Shown here: positions 9,208 through 18,832 of the stretch, one piece after another
Layout of the letters: each line of letters begins with the position of its first letter
Numbering within the stretch: position 1 is the stretch's first letter
Origin: Pseudomonas taetrolens
GTDB lineage: Bacteria > Pseudomonadota > Gammaproteobacteria > Pseudomonadales > Pseudomonadaceae
DNA: 64,000 nt
Assembly: GCF_900475285.1 (NCBI RefSeq)
Contig: NZ_LS483370.1
Coordinates: 186,001-250,000 of the forward strand
Reading direction: 5' to 3'
Position numbers and translations under genes: made by a program
The notes under the pieces: model-generated
The model's input: only the letters and a program-made list of their open reading frames with translations
Told to the model about the DNA's origin: nothing
The model's database searches: none

Positions 9208-9251
9208 CCCGCCTCGCGTGCTCGGCAACGGCTATGGTTTCTGTTCCCCAT

Positions 9252-9292
9252 AAAAAAACCTCGCCCCCTGATGCAGGAAGGCGAGGTTTTTT
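9252..9292. terminator. Bidirectional intrinsic terminator
   Basis: The stem AACCTCGCC/GGCGAGGTT is bracketed by an A-run and a T-run, so it can end transcription from both the plus-strand gene at 8827 and the minus-strand spu operon. Confidence 0.9.
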
Positions 9293-9303
9293 ATGACGCT
9301 GTC

Positions 9304-10194
9304 TTAAGCCGCGCCGGGCGATTTTGGACGGCGGATGTCAGGTTGTTTCCAGGCCTCGGCGGTTGATTCATCGATGGCTTGCTGAATGGCCTTTTTGCGG
9401 TGTTCTTCAGCCCGTCGGCTGAAGAACCATACCAGAAAGGTCACCAGTGACACCGCCAGCAGAATCAGGCTGGCCACGGCGTTGATCTCGGGTTTTACCC
9501 CTAGACGCACGGCCGAGAATACTTCCATCGGCAACGTCGTGGACCCCGGGCCGGAGACGAAGCTGGCCAGTACCAGGTCATCCAGCGACAGGGCAAAGGA
9601 CATCATGGCGCCCGCCGCCAGTGAAGGTGCAATCATCGGGATAGTGATCAAAAAGAACACTTTCCAGGGTTTTGCACCCAGGTCCATTGCCGCCTCTTCG
9701 ATCGACAGGTCCAGTTCGCGCAGTCGGGACGACACCACCACCGCCACATACGCGGCGCAGAACGTGGTGTGGGCGATCCAGATGGTGACGATCCCGCGTT
9801 CTTGCGGCCAGCCAATCATTTGCGCCATGGCCACGAACAGCAGCAGCAGCGACAGACCGGTGATCACCTCCGGCATGACCAGCGGTGCGGTCACAAGACC
9901 GCCAAACAGCGTGCGGCCTTTGAAGTGACTGATGCGGGTCAGGACGAACGCGGCCAGTGTGCCCAGCGCCACGGCTGCAATCGCGGTGTAAAACGCGATT
10001 TCCAGCGAGCGCATCACCGAACCCATCAGTTGGGTGTTGTCCAGCAGGCCCACGTACCACTTCAGTGACCAGCCGCCCCACACCGTCACCAGTTTGGAGG
10101 CGTTGAACGAGTAGATGACCAGAATCAGCATCGGCAGGTAGATGAAGGTCAGTCCGGCGACCAACATAAAGCTAGAAAAACGGAAGCGATTCAT
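9304..10194 (-). CDS. spuH: Polyamine ABC transporter permease SpuH
   Basis: The 296-residue inner membrane permease has six hydrophobic segments and the EAA loop EEAAMDLGAKPWKVFF that docks on the ATPase. It resembles PotI, and its place as last gene of the spu operon gives the name SpuH. It forms the putrescine/spermidine channel with SpuG. Its ATG overlaps the spuG stop in ATGA, indicating translational coupling. The C-terminal tail (from about residue 265) is charged and cytoplasmic. Confidence 0.95.
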   Translation of the reverse strand: MNRFRFSSFMLVAGLTFIYLPMLILVIYSFNASKLVTVWGGWSLKWYVGLLDNTQLMGSVMRSLEIAFYTAIAAVALGTLAAFVLTRISHFKGRTLFGGLVTAPLVMPEVITGLSLLLLFVAMAQMIGWPQERGIVTIWIAHTTFCAAYVAVVVSSRLRELDLSIEEAAMDLGAKPWKVFFLITIPMIAPSLAAGAMMSFALSLDDLVLASFVSGPGSTTLPMEVFSAVRLGVKPEINAVASLILLAVSLVTFLVWFFSRRAEEHRKKAIQQAIDESTAEAWKQPDIRRPKSPGAA

Positions 10195-11111
10195 ATCTTG
10201 CCCTCCAGTTCTTTAGCCTGGCTGCGGTTGAACAGAATGATGGGCACGATGAGGATCGCCAGCATGACCACGGCAAGCGCAGACGCCACCGGCCAGTCAC
10301 GGTTGTTGAAGAACTCTTGCCACAGAACTTTACCAATCATGAGGGTTTCAGGGCCGCCCAGCAGTTCCGGAATCACGAACTCGCCCACGACCGGGATGAA
10401 CACCAGCATGCAGCCGGCGATAATGCCGTTCTTGGACAAGGGGACGGTGATTTTCCAGAAACTGTTGAAAGTGCTGGAGCCCAGGTCAGACGCTGCTTCC
10501 AGCAGGCTGTTGTCGTGTTTGACCAGGTTGGCATACAGCGGCAGGATCATGAACGGCAGGTACGAGTAGACGATACCGATGTACACCGCGATGTTGGTGT
10601 TGAGGATCTGCAACGGTTCGTTGATCCAGCCCATCGACATCAGGACGCCGTTGAGCAGGCCGTTGTTGCTCAGGATGCCCATCCACGCATAAACGCGGAT
10701 CAGGATCGCTGTCCAGGTCGGCATCATGATCAGCAGCACCAGCACGGTCTGCATCTCTTTGCGCGCATTGGCGATGGCGTAGGCCATCGGATAGCCGATG
10801 ATCAGGCACAACAGTGTGCTGAAAAAAGCCATCTTCAGCGAGCCCAGGTAGGCGGCGATGTACAACTCGTCGTCGCCCAGCATGGCGTAGTTGCCCAGGT
10901 TCAGCAGCAGCTGGATTTTCTGGTCAACGTAGCTGTAGATCTCGGTGTACGGCGGAATGGCGACGTCGGCTTCGGCAAAGCTGATCTTCAGCACAATGAA
11001 GAACGGCAGCATGAAGAACAGGAACAGCCACAGGAATGGAATCCCGATGACCACATGACGGCCACCGGGGGTTATTCGTTGCAATCGGCGTTTGAGCTTT
11101 CGCATGTTCAT
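10191..11111 (-). CDS. spuG: Polyamine ABC transporter permease SpuG
   Basis: This PotH-like permease of 306 residues has an N-terminal basic stretch (KLKRRLQR), six membrane segments and the EAA loop LEAASDLGSSTFNSFWKITV. I set the start at ATG 11111 because it overlaps the spuF stop in ATGA; a longer frame reaches 11147 but would run 40 bp into spuF. It pairs with SpuH as the transmembrane channel for polyamine uptake. Confidence 0.94.
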   Translation of the reverse strand: MNMRKLKRRLQRITPGGRHVVIGIPFLWLFLFFMLPFFIVLKISFAEADVAIPPYTEIYSYVDQKIQLLLNLGNYAMLGDDELYIAAYLGSLKMAFFSTLLCLIIGYPMAYAIANARKEMQTVLVLLIMMPTWTAILIRVYAWMGILSNNGLLNGVLMSMGWINEPLQILNTNIAVYIGIVYSYLPFMILPLYANLVKHDNSLLEAASDLGSSTFNSFWKITVPLSKNGIIAGCMLVFIPVVGEFVIPELLGGPETLMIGKVLWQEFFNNRDWPVASALAVVMLAILIVPIILFNRSQAKELEGKI

Positions 11112-12250
11112 GAGCGCAGTACCACGCCGCTGTCGTCTTCCCACCACACGTAGACTTCGTCGTCCCAGGTCGGGCGAGCGCCACGGCGTTCGGCGTTAGC
11201 GACAAACGATTGCACCAGCTTGCCGCCGGGCAGCTCAACGTAGAACACCGAATGACCGCCCAGGTAGGCGATGTCATGCACTTTGCCGCGTGACCAGTTG
11301 TATTCGCACGACGGTTTTTCAGTGGTGACCAGCATCTTCTCCGGACGAATCGCGTAGGTGATGTGCTTGTCTTCCACCGAGGTGCTGACGCCGTGGCCCA
11401 CGTAAATGTCGTTCTCCAGCTCAGGGCAGTTGATGCGGGCATAACCCTCGGCATCGTCCACCACCTCACCGTCGAACAGGTTCACGTTGCCGATGAACTC
11501 GCACACCAGCCGGCTGACCGGGGTTTCATAGATGTCGATCGGGCTGCCGATCTGGGCAATCCAGCCCAGGTGCATGATGGCGATGCGCTGGGCCATGGTC
11601 ATGGCCTCTTCCTGGTCGTGGGTCACCATGACGCAGGTCACGCCGACGCGCTCGATGATCTCAACCAGCTCGAGTTGCATCTGTGAGCGCAGTTTTTTAT
11701 CCAGTGCCCCCATCGGCTCATCAAGCAACAGCAGCTTGGGACGCTTGGCCAGCGAACGGGCCAGGGCCACACGCTGGCGCTGGCCACCGGACAACTGATG
11801 AGGTTTGCGCTTGGCGTACTGGCTCATGTGCACCAGCTTGAGCATCTCTCCTACGCGGGCATCGATCTCGGCGCTGGACATGTTGTCCTGCTTGAGGCCG
11901 AAGGCGATGTTCTGCGCCACCGTCATGTGCGGGAACAGAGCGTAGGACTGGAACATCATGTTGATGGGCCGCTCATAGGGCGGCATGTCGGTGATATCGA
12001 CACCATCGAGGAAAATACGGCCTTCTGTTGGGCGCTCGAAACCGGCGAGCATACGCAGCAAGGTGGATTTGCCTGATCCCGATCCGCCGAGAAGGGCGAA
12101 AATTTCGCCTTTGTTGATTTCCAGGGACACATCGTCCACCGCAATCGTCTCGTCGAACTTTTTCGTGACCCGGTCGATTTTGACCAACACCTGCTTAGGT
12201 GTGTGGTCGCCCTCGAGGGCTTTCTTATAGGCGCCGGAGGCAACAGCCAT
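11108..12250 (-). CDS. spuF: Polyamine ABC transporter ATPase SpuF
   Basis: The 380-residue ATPase has Walker A GGSGSGKST (residues 55-63), the signature [16 protein letters not shown], Walker [13 protein letters not shown], the switch His in MVTHDQEEAM, and a C-terminal TOBE domain as in PotG. It energises import of polyamines delivered by SpuD or SpuE. The ATG at 12250 follows GGGAG. spuE ends 69 bp upstream. Confidence 0.96.
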   Translation of the reverse strand: MAVASGAYKKALEGDHTPKQVLVKIDRVTKKFDETIAVDDVSLEINKGEIFALLGGSGSGKSTLLRMLAGFERPTEGRIFLDGVDITDMPPYERPINMMFQSYALFPHMTVAQNIAFGLKQDNMSSAEIDARVGEMLKLVHMSQYAKRKPHQLSGGQRQRVALARSLAKRPKLLLLDEPMGALDKKLRSQMQLELVEIIERVGVTCVMVTHDQEEAMTMAQRIAIMHLGWIAQIGSPIDIYETPVSRLVCEFIGNVNLFDGEVVDDAEGYARINCPELENDIYVGHGVSTSVEDKHITYAIRPEKMLVTTEKPSCEYNWSRGKVHDIAYLGGHSVFYVELPGGKLVQSFVANAERRGARPTWDDEVYVWWEDDSGVVLRS

Positions 12251-12319
12251 TTACGAAACTCCCAACAAATTTAGCAGCCTGACCTAGATGATCAGGCCTT
12301 GGATAGGTGGTCTTGTGAG

Positions 12320-13652
<1,333 letters not shown>

Positions 13653-14765
13653 TTATCGACCGGATTTGATCTTGGTCCAGCTGCGAGTCAGCAGGCGCAG
13701 CGTTGCAGGAGGCAAATCACTGATCGCATAGAGCTTGGCTTTTACGGCGTCTGGCGGGTAGATGCCTGGATCGCCAGAGATATCCTTGCTTACCAGCGGC
13801 GTTGAGGCTTTGTTGCCATTCGGGAAGCGAACGTTGTTGGTGATCTCAGCCATGATTTCAGGCTGCATCAGGAAGTTCATCCAGGCGTAAGCAGCCTCTA
13901 CGTTCTCCGCATCCTTGGGGATGGCGACCATGTCATAGAAGCTGCCAGCACCTTCTTTAGGAATGCTGTAGGCCACTTTGATCTTGCCACCGGCTTCGGC
14001 AGCACGGGTCTTGGACTGCTCCAGGTCGCCCGAATAGCCCACAGCGACACAAATGTTGCCGTTGGCCAGATCCGAGATGTACTTGGAGGAGTGGAAGTAA
14101 CCCACCGAAGGGCGAATCTTGAGGAACAGGGCTTCGGCTTCAGCCAGTTGCTTCTTGTCGGTCGAGTCGGTCGGGTAGCCCAGGTAATGCAGGGCAGCCG
14201 GAATCATTTCGGTCGGCGAATCGAGGAAGCTTATGCCGCAGCTCTTGAGCTTGGCTGCATTCTCGGGCTTGAACAGCACATCCCAGGAATCGATGGTGTC
14301 GACGCCCAGAGCAGCCTTGACCTTTTCCGGGTTGTAGCCGATACCGATGGTGCCCCACATGTACGGGAATGCATGTTTGTTGTCTTTGTCGCTGGCATCG
14401 CCCACGGCCTTGAGCAGCGCCGGGTCGAGGTTTTTCCAGCCAGGCAGCTTGGACTTGTCCAGCTCCTGGTAAACGCCGGCCTTGATTTGCTTGGCCAGGA
14501 AATTGTTGGACGGCACGACGATGTCGTAGCCGGATTTGCCCGCCAGCAACTTGGCCTCAAGGGTTTCGTTACTGTCGAACACGTCGTAAACCACTTTGAT
14601 ACCGGTCTGGTCTTCAAATTTCTTTACGGTATCGGGTGCGATGTAGTCGGACCAGTTGTAGATGTGCAGAACTTTGTCCGCTGCCTGAGCCGCCCCAGCC
14701 ATTACGCCCATCAAGGAGAGGGCGAGAAGGGTCTTGCCAGCTTTTTTAAAACCTGATGCCTTCAT
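13653..14765 (-). CDS. spuD: Periplasmic putrescine-binding protein SpuD
   Basis: The 370-residue PotF-type protein has a signal peptide (about 1-28, ending AQA) followed by [14 protein letters not shown]. It is a close paralogue of the SpuE protein next to it, with the same [21 protein letters not shown] stretch. The P. aeruginosa gene in this position binds putrescine. ATG 14765 is preceded by GGAG, and the ribosome binding site is abutted by an AAGAATAA Hfq/Crc-type motif, suggesting catabolite control of this gene's translation. Confidence 0.94.
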   Translation of the reverse strand: MKASGFKKAGKTLLALSLMGVMAGAAQAADKVLHIYNWSDYIAPDTVKKFEDQTGIKVVYDVFDSNETLEAKLLAGKSGYDIVVPSNNFLAKQIKAGVYQELDKSKLPGWKNLDPALLKAVGDASDKDNKHAFPYMWGTIGIGYNPEKVKAALGVDTIDSWDVLFKPENAAKLKSCGISFLDSPTEMIPAALHYLGYPTDSTDKKQLAEAEALFLKIRPSVGYFHSSKYISDLANGNICVAVGYSGDLEQSKTRAAEAGGKIKVAYSIPKEGAGSFYDMVAIPKDAENVEAAYAWMNFLMQPEIMAEITNNVRFPNGNKASTPLVSKDISGDPGIYPPDAVKAKLYAISDLPPATLRLLTRSWTKIKSGR

Positions 14766-14779
14766 CTTTAATACTCCAA

Positions 14780-14787
14780 TTATTCTT
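14780..14787 (-). promoter_or_regulatory. spuD: Hfq/Crc-type motif at the spuD ribosome binding site
   Basis: The coding strand reads AAGAATAA, a perfect AANAANAA, two bases before GGAG and 14 bases before the ATG. This is the usual place for Hfq/Crc translational repression in Pseudomonas. Confidence 0.6.
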
Positions 14788-14948
14788 TTAAACCACCGAT
14801 TCAGCGACCTGAGCCCAGGGCAACCAAAGCCGGTGGCTAGTCTGGCAAGATCGTGGGCAGGCTTTCAAGGGAAGGCCCTTGTTTCTTAAGGTCCAGAGCG
14901 AAAGTACCTACTTTAAAATCGTAGTTGTCTTGCGCTCTGAGCTAGCAG

Positions 14949-16313
14949 TCAACTTTGCAATGCACTCAAGGTCAGATCCAGGCACTTACGCGCCTTGGTG
15001 ACCAGCTCATCGATCTCGTCTTTGCTGATCACCAGCGGTGGCGCGATGATCATGGTGTCGCCCACGGCGCGCATGATCAGGCCGTTATCGAAGCAGAACT
15101 GCCGGCATATCATGCCCGCCCCTTTACCTTGATAACGTTTGCGGGTGGCTTTGTCCTGAACAAGTTCAATGGCTCCCAACAGACCCACGCCACGAACTTC
15201 GCCAACCAACGGATGATCGTTCAGCTCACGCAAACGCTTTTGCAAATACGGTGCCGTATCGGCGTGAGCCTTCTCGATGATTTTTTCTTCGCGCAGAATC
15301 CGGATGTTTTCCAGCGCCACGGCAGCAGCGACCGGGTGACCGGAGTAGGTGAAACCGTGGTTGAAATCGCCCCCTTCGTTGAGCACAGCGACCACTTCGT
15401 CGCGCACGATCAGGCCACCCATCGGGATGTAACCTGAAGTCAGGCCCTTGGCGATGGTCATCATGTCGGGCTTGAGGTCGTAGAAATCGCTACCGAACCA
15501 CTCACCGGTACGGCCAAAGCCGCAGATCACTTCGTCTGCGACGAACAGAATGTCGTACTTGGCCAGGATTTCCTTGATGCGCGGCCAGTAGCTTTCGGGC
15601 GGCACAATGACACCGCCGGCACCCTGAATCGGCTCGGCAATAAAGGCACCGACATTGTCCACGCCCAGTTCGAGAATTTTTTCTTCCAGCTGATTGGCGG
15701 CCCAGATGCCGAACTCTTCCGGGGACATGTCGCCCCCTTCACCGAACCAATAAGGTTGCGGGATGTGGGTAATACCCGGGATCGGCAAATCGCCCTGTTC
15801 GTGCATATAGGTCATGCCGCCCAGGCTGGCGCCCGCAACGGTCGAACCGTGGTAGCCGTTTTTGCGGCTGATAATGACCTTCTTGTCGGGCTGGCCCTTG
15901 ATCGCCCAGTAATGGCGAACCATGCGCAGCATGGTGTCGTTGCCTTCAGAGCCGGAACCGGTGAAGAACACATGGTTCATGCCTTCAGGCGCGATATCGG
16001 CGATGGCTTTCGAGAGCTCGAGTACAGGAGGGTGGGCAGTCATGAAAAACAGGTTGTAGTACGGCAGTTCACGCATTTGCTTGCTGGCGGCGTCCGCCAG
16101 CTCGTCACGTCCGTAGCCAATGGCAACACACCACAGGCCGGCCATGCCGTCGAGAATTTTGTGACCCTCGCTGTCCCACAGGTACACGCCTTTAGCGTGA
16201 GTAATGATGCGAGGGCCGACGGCTTTCAATTGCTTGAAGTCGCTGAAAGGCGCCAGGTGGTGATCGTTGCTCAGGTTTTGCCAGGCCAGGGTTTGCGGGT
16301 TCTTATTCGTCAT
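14949..16313 (-). CDS. spuC: Polyamine:pyruvate aminotransferase SpuC
   Basis: The 454-residue class III PLP aminotransferase has the PLP lysine K289 in TIAKGLTSGY, the PLP-pairing D260 in FVADEVICGFGRTG, and the phosphate-binding GSGSEGND near 119-126. SpuC transfers an amino group from putrescine or related diamines to pyruvate, giving 4-aminobutyraldehyde. Its position between spuB and spuD matches P. aeruginosa. ATG 16313 follows AAAGGAGAG. The 69 bp to spuB suggest co-transcription. Confidence 0.94.
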   Translation of the reverse strand: MTNKNPQTLAWQNLSNDHHLAPFSDFKQLKAVGPRIITHAKGVYLWDSEGHKILDGMAGLWCVAIGYGRDELADAASKQMRELPYYNLFFMTAHPPVLELSKAIADIAPEGMNHVFFTGSGSEGNDTMLRMVRHYWAIKGQPDKKVIISRKNGYHGSTVAGASLGGMTYMHEQGDLPIPGITHIPQPYWFGEGGDMSPEEFGIWAANQLEEKILELGVDNVGAFIAEPIQGAGGVIVPPESYWPRIKEILAKYDILFVADEVICGFGRTGEWFGSDFYDLKPDMMTIAKGLTSGYIPMGGLIVRDEVVAVLNEGGDFNHGFTYSGHPVAAAVALENIRILREEKIIEKAHADTAPYLQKRLRELNDHPLVGEVRGVGLLGAIELVQDKATRKRYQGKGAGMICRQFCFDNGLIMRAVGDTMIIAPPLVISKDEIDELVTKARKCLDLTLSALQS

Positions 16314-16382
16314 GCAACTCTCCTTTATTCAGTGTGGGTGCTGCGCCTTCCTGGCGCAGCGCTCCCATGCCAGACGGGCGTG

Positions 16383-17741
16383 TCAGACAGCGAACAGCAG
16401 GAACTCTCGCTCCCACGAACTGATGACGCGCTTGAAGTTTTCATGCTCGGCACGTTTGACCGCCACGTAGCCGGCAATGAACTTGGTCCCCAGGTACTTC
16501 TCGATGGTCTTGCTGTTTTCCATGCGCTCCAGTGCGTCTTCAATCGTCAGGGGCAAGCGCAGGTTGCGACGCTCATAGCCCCGACCCACGACAGGCGCGC
16601 TCGGATTGAGGCCTTCGACCATGCCGATGTAACCGCACAGCAAGCTGGCAGCAATGGCCAGATACGGGTTGGCATCGGCGCCCGGCAGGCGGTTTTCTAC
16701 CCGGCGATTCTGTGGGCCCGCATCCGGTACCCGCAGACCCACGGTGCGGTTCTCTTCACCCCATTCCACGTTGACCGGTGCTGAGGTATCCGGCAGGAAG
16801 CGACGGAAAGAGTTCACATTCGGAGCAAACAGGGGCAGCAACTCCGGGATGTACTTTTGCAGGCCACCGATATGGTTGAGGAACAGTTGGCTCATGCTTC
16901 CGTCTTCATTGGAGAAGACGTTTTTACCGGTGTTGATATCAATGATGCTCTGGTGCAAGTGCATCGCGCTGCCCGGTTCGCCGGTCATGGGTTTGGCCAT
17001 GAAGGTCGCCGCCACATCGTGCTTGAGCGCGGCTTCGCGCATGGTGCGCTTGAACACCAGGATCTGGTCGGCCAAGGACAGTGCATCGCCATGACGGAAG
17101 TTGATTTCCATCTGCGCCGTGCCGTCTTCATGGATCAGCGTGTCCAGGTCCAGCTCTTGCAGTTCGCACCAGTCGTACACGTCTTCGAACAACGGATCGA
17201 ATTCGTTGGCCGCTTCGATAGAGAAGGACTGGCGGCCGGTTTCAGGGCGTCCGGAGCGACCTATCGGTGGCTGCAACGGATAATCGGGGTCGTCACTGCG
17301 CTTGGTCAGGTAAAACTCCATTTCCGGCGCCACGATGGGCTGCCAGCCGTGGTCGGCATAGAGTTTCAATACCTTTTTAAGCACGTTGCGCGGCGACAAC
17401 TCGATCGGGTTGCCCTGTTTGTCATAGGTGTCGTGGATCACCTGTGCCGTGGGCTCAATTGCCCAGGGCACGAGAAATACTGCGTTCTCGTCAGGACGGC
17501 AGACCATGTCGATGTCAGCCGGATCGAGGAGTTCGTAATAGATGTCGTCTTCGACATAGTCGCCCGTAACGGTTTGCAGCAATACGCTCTCGGGCAGGCG
17601 CATGCCTTTTTCGGCAATGAACTTGTTGGTCGGCGATATCTTCCCGCGAGTAATCCCGGTGAGGTCGGCGATCATGCATTCGACTTCTGTGATCTTATGG
17701 TCTTTCAACCAATCGGTGAGCTGGTCGAGGTTGTTACTCAT
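16383..17741 (-). CDS. spuB: Glutamine-synthetase-like gamma-glutamylpolyamine synthetase SpuB
   Basis: The 452-residue protein belongs to the glutamine synthetase superfamily: an N-terminal beta-grasp (residues 12-105), then EMEFYL, the ATP-site segment GSAMHLHQS, and the arginine-rich NVEWGEENRTVGLRVPD. Family members of the PuuA type ligate glutamate to putrescine or other polyamines using ATP. Its place between spuA and spuC supports this. The start is ATG 17741 with AGAGG upstream. Confidence 0.92.
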   Translation of the reverse strand: MSNNLDQLTDWLKDHKITEVECMIADLTGITRGKISPTNKFIAEKGMRLPESVLLQTVTGDYVEDDIYYELLDPADIDMVCRPDENAVFLVPWAIEPTAQVIHDTYDKQGNPIELSPRNVLKKVLKLYADHGWQPIVAPEMEFYLTKRSDDPDYPLQPPIGRSGRPETGRQSFSIEAANEFDPLFEDVYDWCELQELDLDTLIHEDGTAQMEINFRHGDALSLADQILVFKRTMREAALKHDVAATFMAKPMTGEPGSAMHLHQSIIDINTGKNVFSNEDGSMSQLFLNHIGGLQKYIPELLPLFAPNVNSFRRFLPDTSAPVNVEWGEENRTVGLRVPDAGPQNRRVENRLPGADANPYLAIAASLLCGYIGMVEGLNPSAPVVGRGYERRNLRLPLTIEDALERMENSKTIEKYLGTKFIAGYVAVKRAEHENFKRVISSWEREFLLFAV

Positions 17742-17777
17742 AAATGCCTCTGGGCTGAGTTTCCTGACTTGAATAAG

Positions 17778-18554
17778 TCAGGCGTTTACTGACGCATCGG
17801 CGTCGCGTTGTCGTGCGCGCCTTCTGCAGGCATCGCCAAATGCCTGGAAGATGGCGAGGTAAATCGGATTAGAGCTTACCTGCCATTCAGGGTGCCATTG
17901 AACTGCTAAAGCAAAAGCCTTGCCGTCCTGCACGGAGACGGCTTCAACCAGCCCGTCCGGGGCTCGCGCCTCGACCCTTAAGCCGGGTGCCAGTCGCTGT
18001 ATGCCCTGGGTGTGAATCGAGTTGACATCGAACTCGGTTGGCAAACCGAGGCTGGCCAGGATGCCACCGGGTTCAACGTGCATGCTGTGGCTGGGGGCGT
18101 ACTGGATTTCAACCGGGGCGCTGGGGTCTTCGCGGTGCTCCATGAAGCCGTCGACTTCATGTAATTTCTGGTGAAGTGAGCCACCCAGGGCTACATTCAA
18201 TTCTTGAAAGCCTCGGCAAATACCGAGCACGGGAACGCCTGCGGCAAGGGCTGCGCGAATCAGGGGAAGGGTCGTTTGATCGCGGTCAGGGTCGTGAAGC
18301 GTGCCATGCGCGCTGTCAGGTCCTTGATACCAATGGGGTTCTACGTTGGATGGGGAGCCGGTAAAGAGTAAACCGTCCAGGCTGTCCAGAATATCGTTCG
18401 GATCAATCACTTGCGCCAATGACGGAAGGATCAGAGGCAAGCCTTTGGCTGCCACCGCAACGGCTCTAACATACTTGTCGCCCGTGACGTGATAGGGATG
18501 AAGACCTATCTGTTTGGTACAAGCGGTGACGCCGATTAACGGCAGGCGTGACAT
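17778..18554 (-). CDS. spuA: Gamma-glutamyl-polyamine pathway hydrolase SpuA (class I glutamine amidotransferase-like)
   Basis: The 258-residue protein has the class I amidotransferase triad: nucleophile C113 in GICRGFQELN, H221 and E223 in QWHPEWQ. It belongs to the PuuD/peptidase C26 type that cleaves gamma-glutamyl-GABA to glutamate and GABA. It is the first gene of the minus-strand operon, divergent from spuI. Its ribosome binding site is GGGGTG, preceded by AATAATAC, one mismatch from the Hfq/Crc motif. Confidence 0.93.
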   Translation of the reverse strand: MSRLPLIGVTACTKQIGLHPYHVTGDKYVRAVAVAAKGLPLILPSLAQVIDPNDILDSLDGLLFTGSPSNVEPHWYQGPDSAHGTLHDPDRDQTTLPLIRAALAAGVPVLGICRGFQELNVALGGSLHQKLHEVDGFMEHREDPSAPVEIQYAPSHSMHVEPGGILASLGLPTEFDVNSIHTQGIQRLAPGLRVEARAPDGLVEAVSVQDGKAFALAVQWHPEWQVSSNPIYLAIFQAFGDACRRRARQRDADASVNA

Positions 18555-18692
18555 GTAACACCCCGGTATTATTGCTGTTATGGGTTTGAATCGAGCTTAG
18601 CCTTGTTCATTTTTTTACACAACACCCCCGTAAAAAATACAACACGGCCCGCTCAAGCCTGCGGGCGGCAAGGATTTAAAATCCCTAAAGCT

Positions 18693-18737
18693 GCCCTATA
18701 AAGCACCAAAAATGGCCTTGTGGCGCTTTTTTAGGGC
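18693..18737. promoter_or_regulatory. Imperfect palindrome in spuA/spuI spacer
   Basis: GCCCTATAAAGC (18693-18704) and GCTTTTTTAGGGC (18725-18737) form an inverted repeat, with inner AGCACCA and TGTGGCGCT extending it. A third related block CCCTAAAGC lies at 18683-18691. It could be an operator for a dimeric regulator or a leader hairpin of spuI. Confidence 0.5.
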
Positions 18738-18812
18738 AAAAAACAGGCTGCTTGACTTCGGTATGCCGTTCGGGTTGACTGAAACCCGTAGCGCTCAATG
18801 ATTGATATTTTT

Positions 18813-18820
18813 AACAACAA
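18813..18820 (+). promoter_or_regulatory. spuI: Hfq/Crc-type motif at the spuI ribosome binding site
   Basis: AACAACAA, a perfect AANAANAA, directly abuts AGG of the ribosome binding site and lies 13 bases before the ATG at 18833. This strongly suggests catabolite repression of spuI translation. Confidence 0.65.
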
Positions 18821-18832
18821 AGGTGTTGCATC

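Larger units (their letters stand above)
18555..18832. promoter_or_regulatory. Divergent spuA/spuI promoter region
   Basis: These 278 bp must hold the promoters of both the spuABCDEFGH operon and spuI. Visible features are two ACAACAC blocks (18618-18624 and 18639-18645), the imperfect palindrome 18693-18737, and the Hfq/Crc-type motif at the spuI ribosome binding site. I could not fit a sigma-54 GG-N10-GC promoter. Confidence 0.6.

Noticed and set aside
18555..18832. Sigma-54 promoter in the spuA/spuI spacer
   Set aside because: The GG...GC pairs around TGGCGCTTTTTTAGGGC are spaced by 12, not 10 bases, so they do not fit the -24/-12 consensus.
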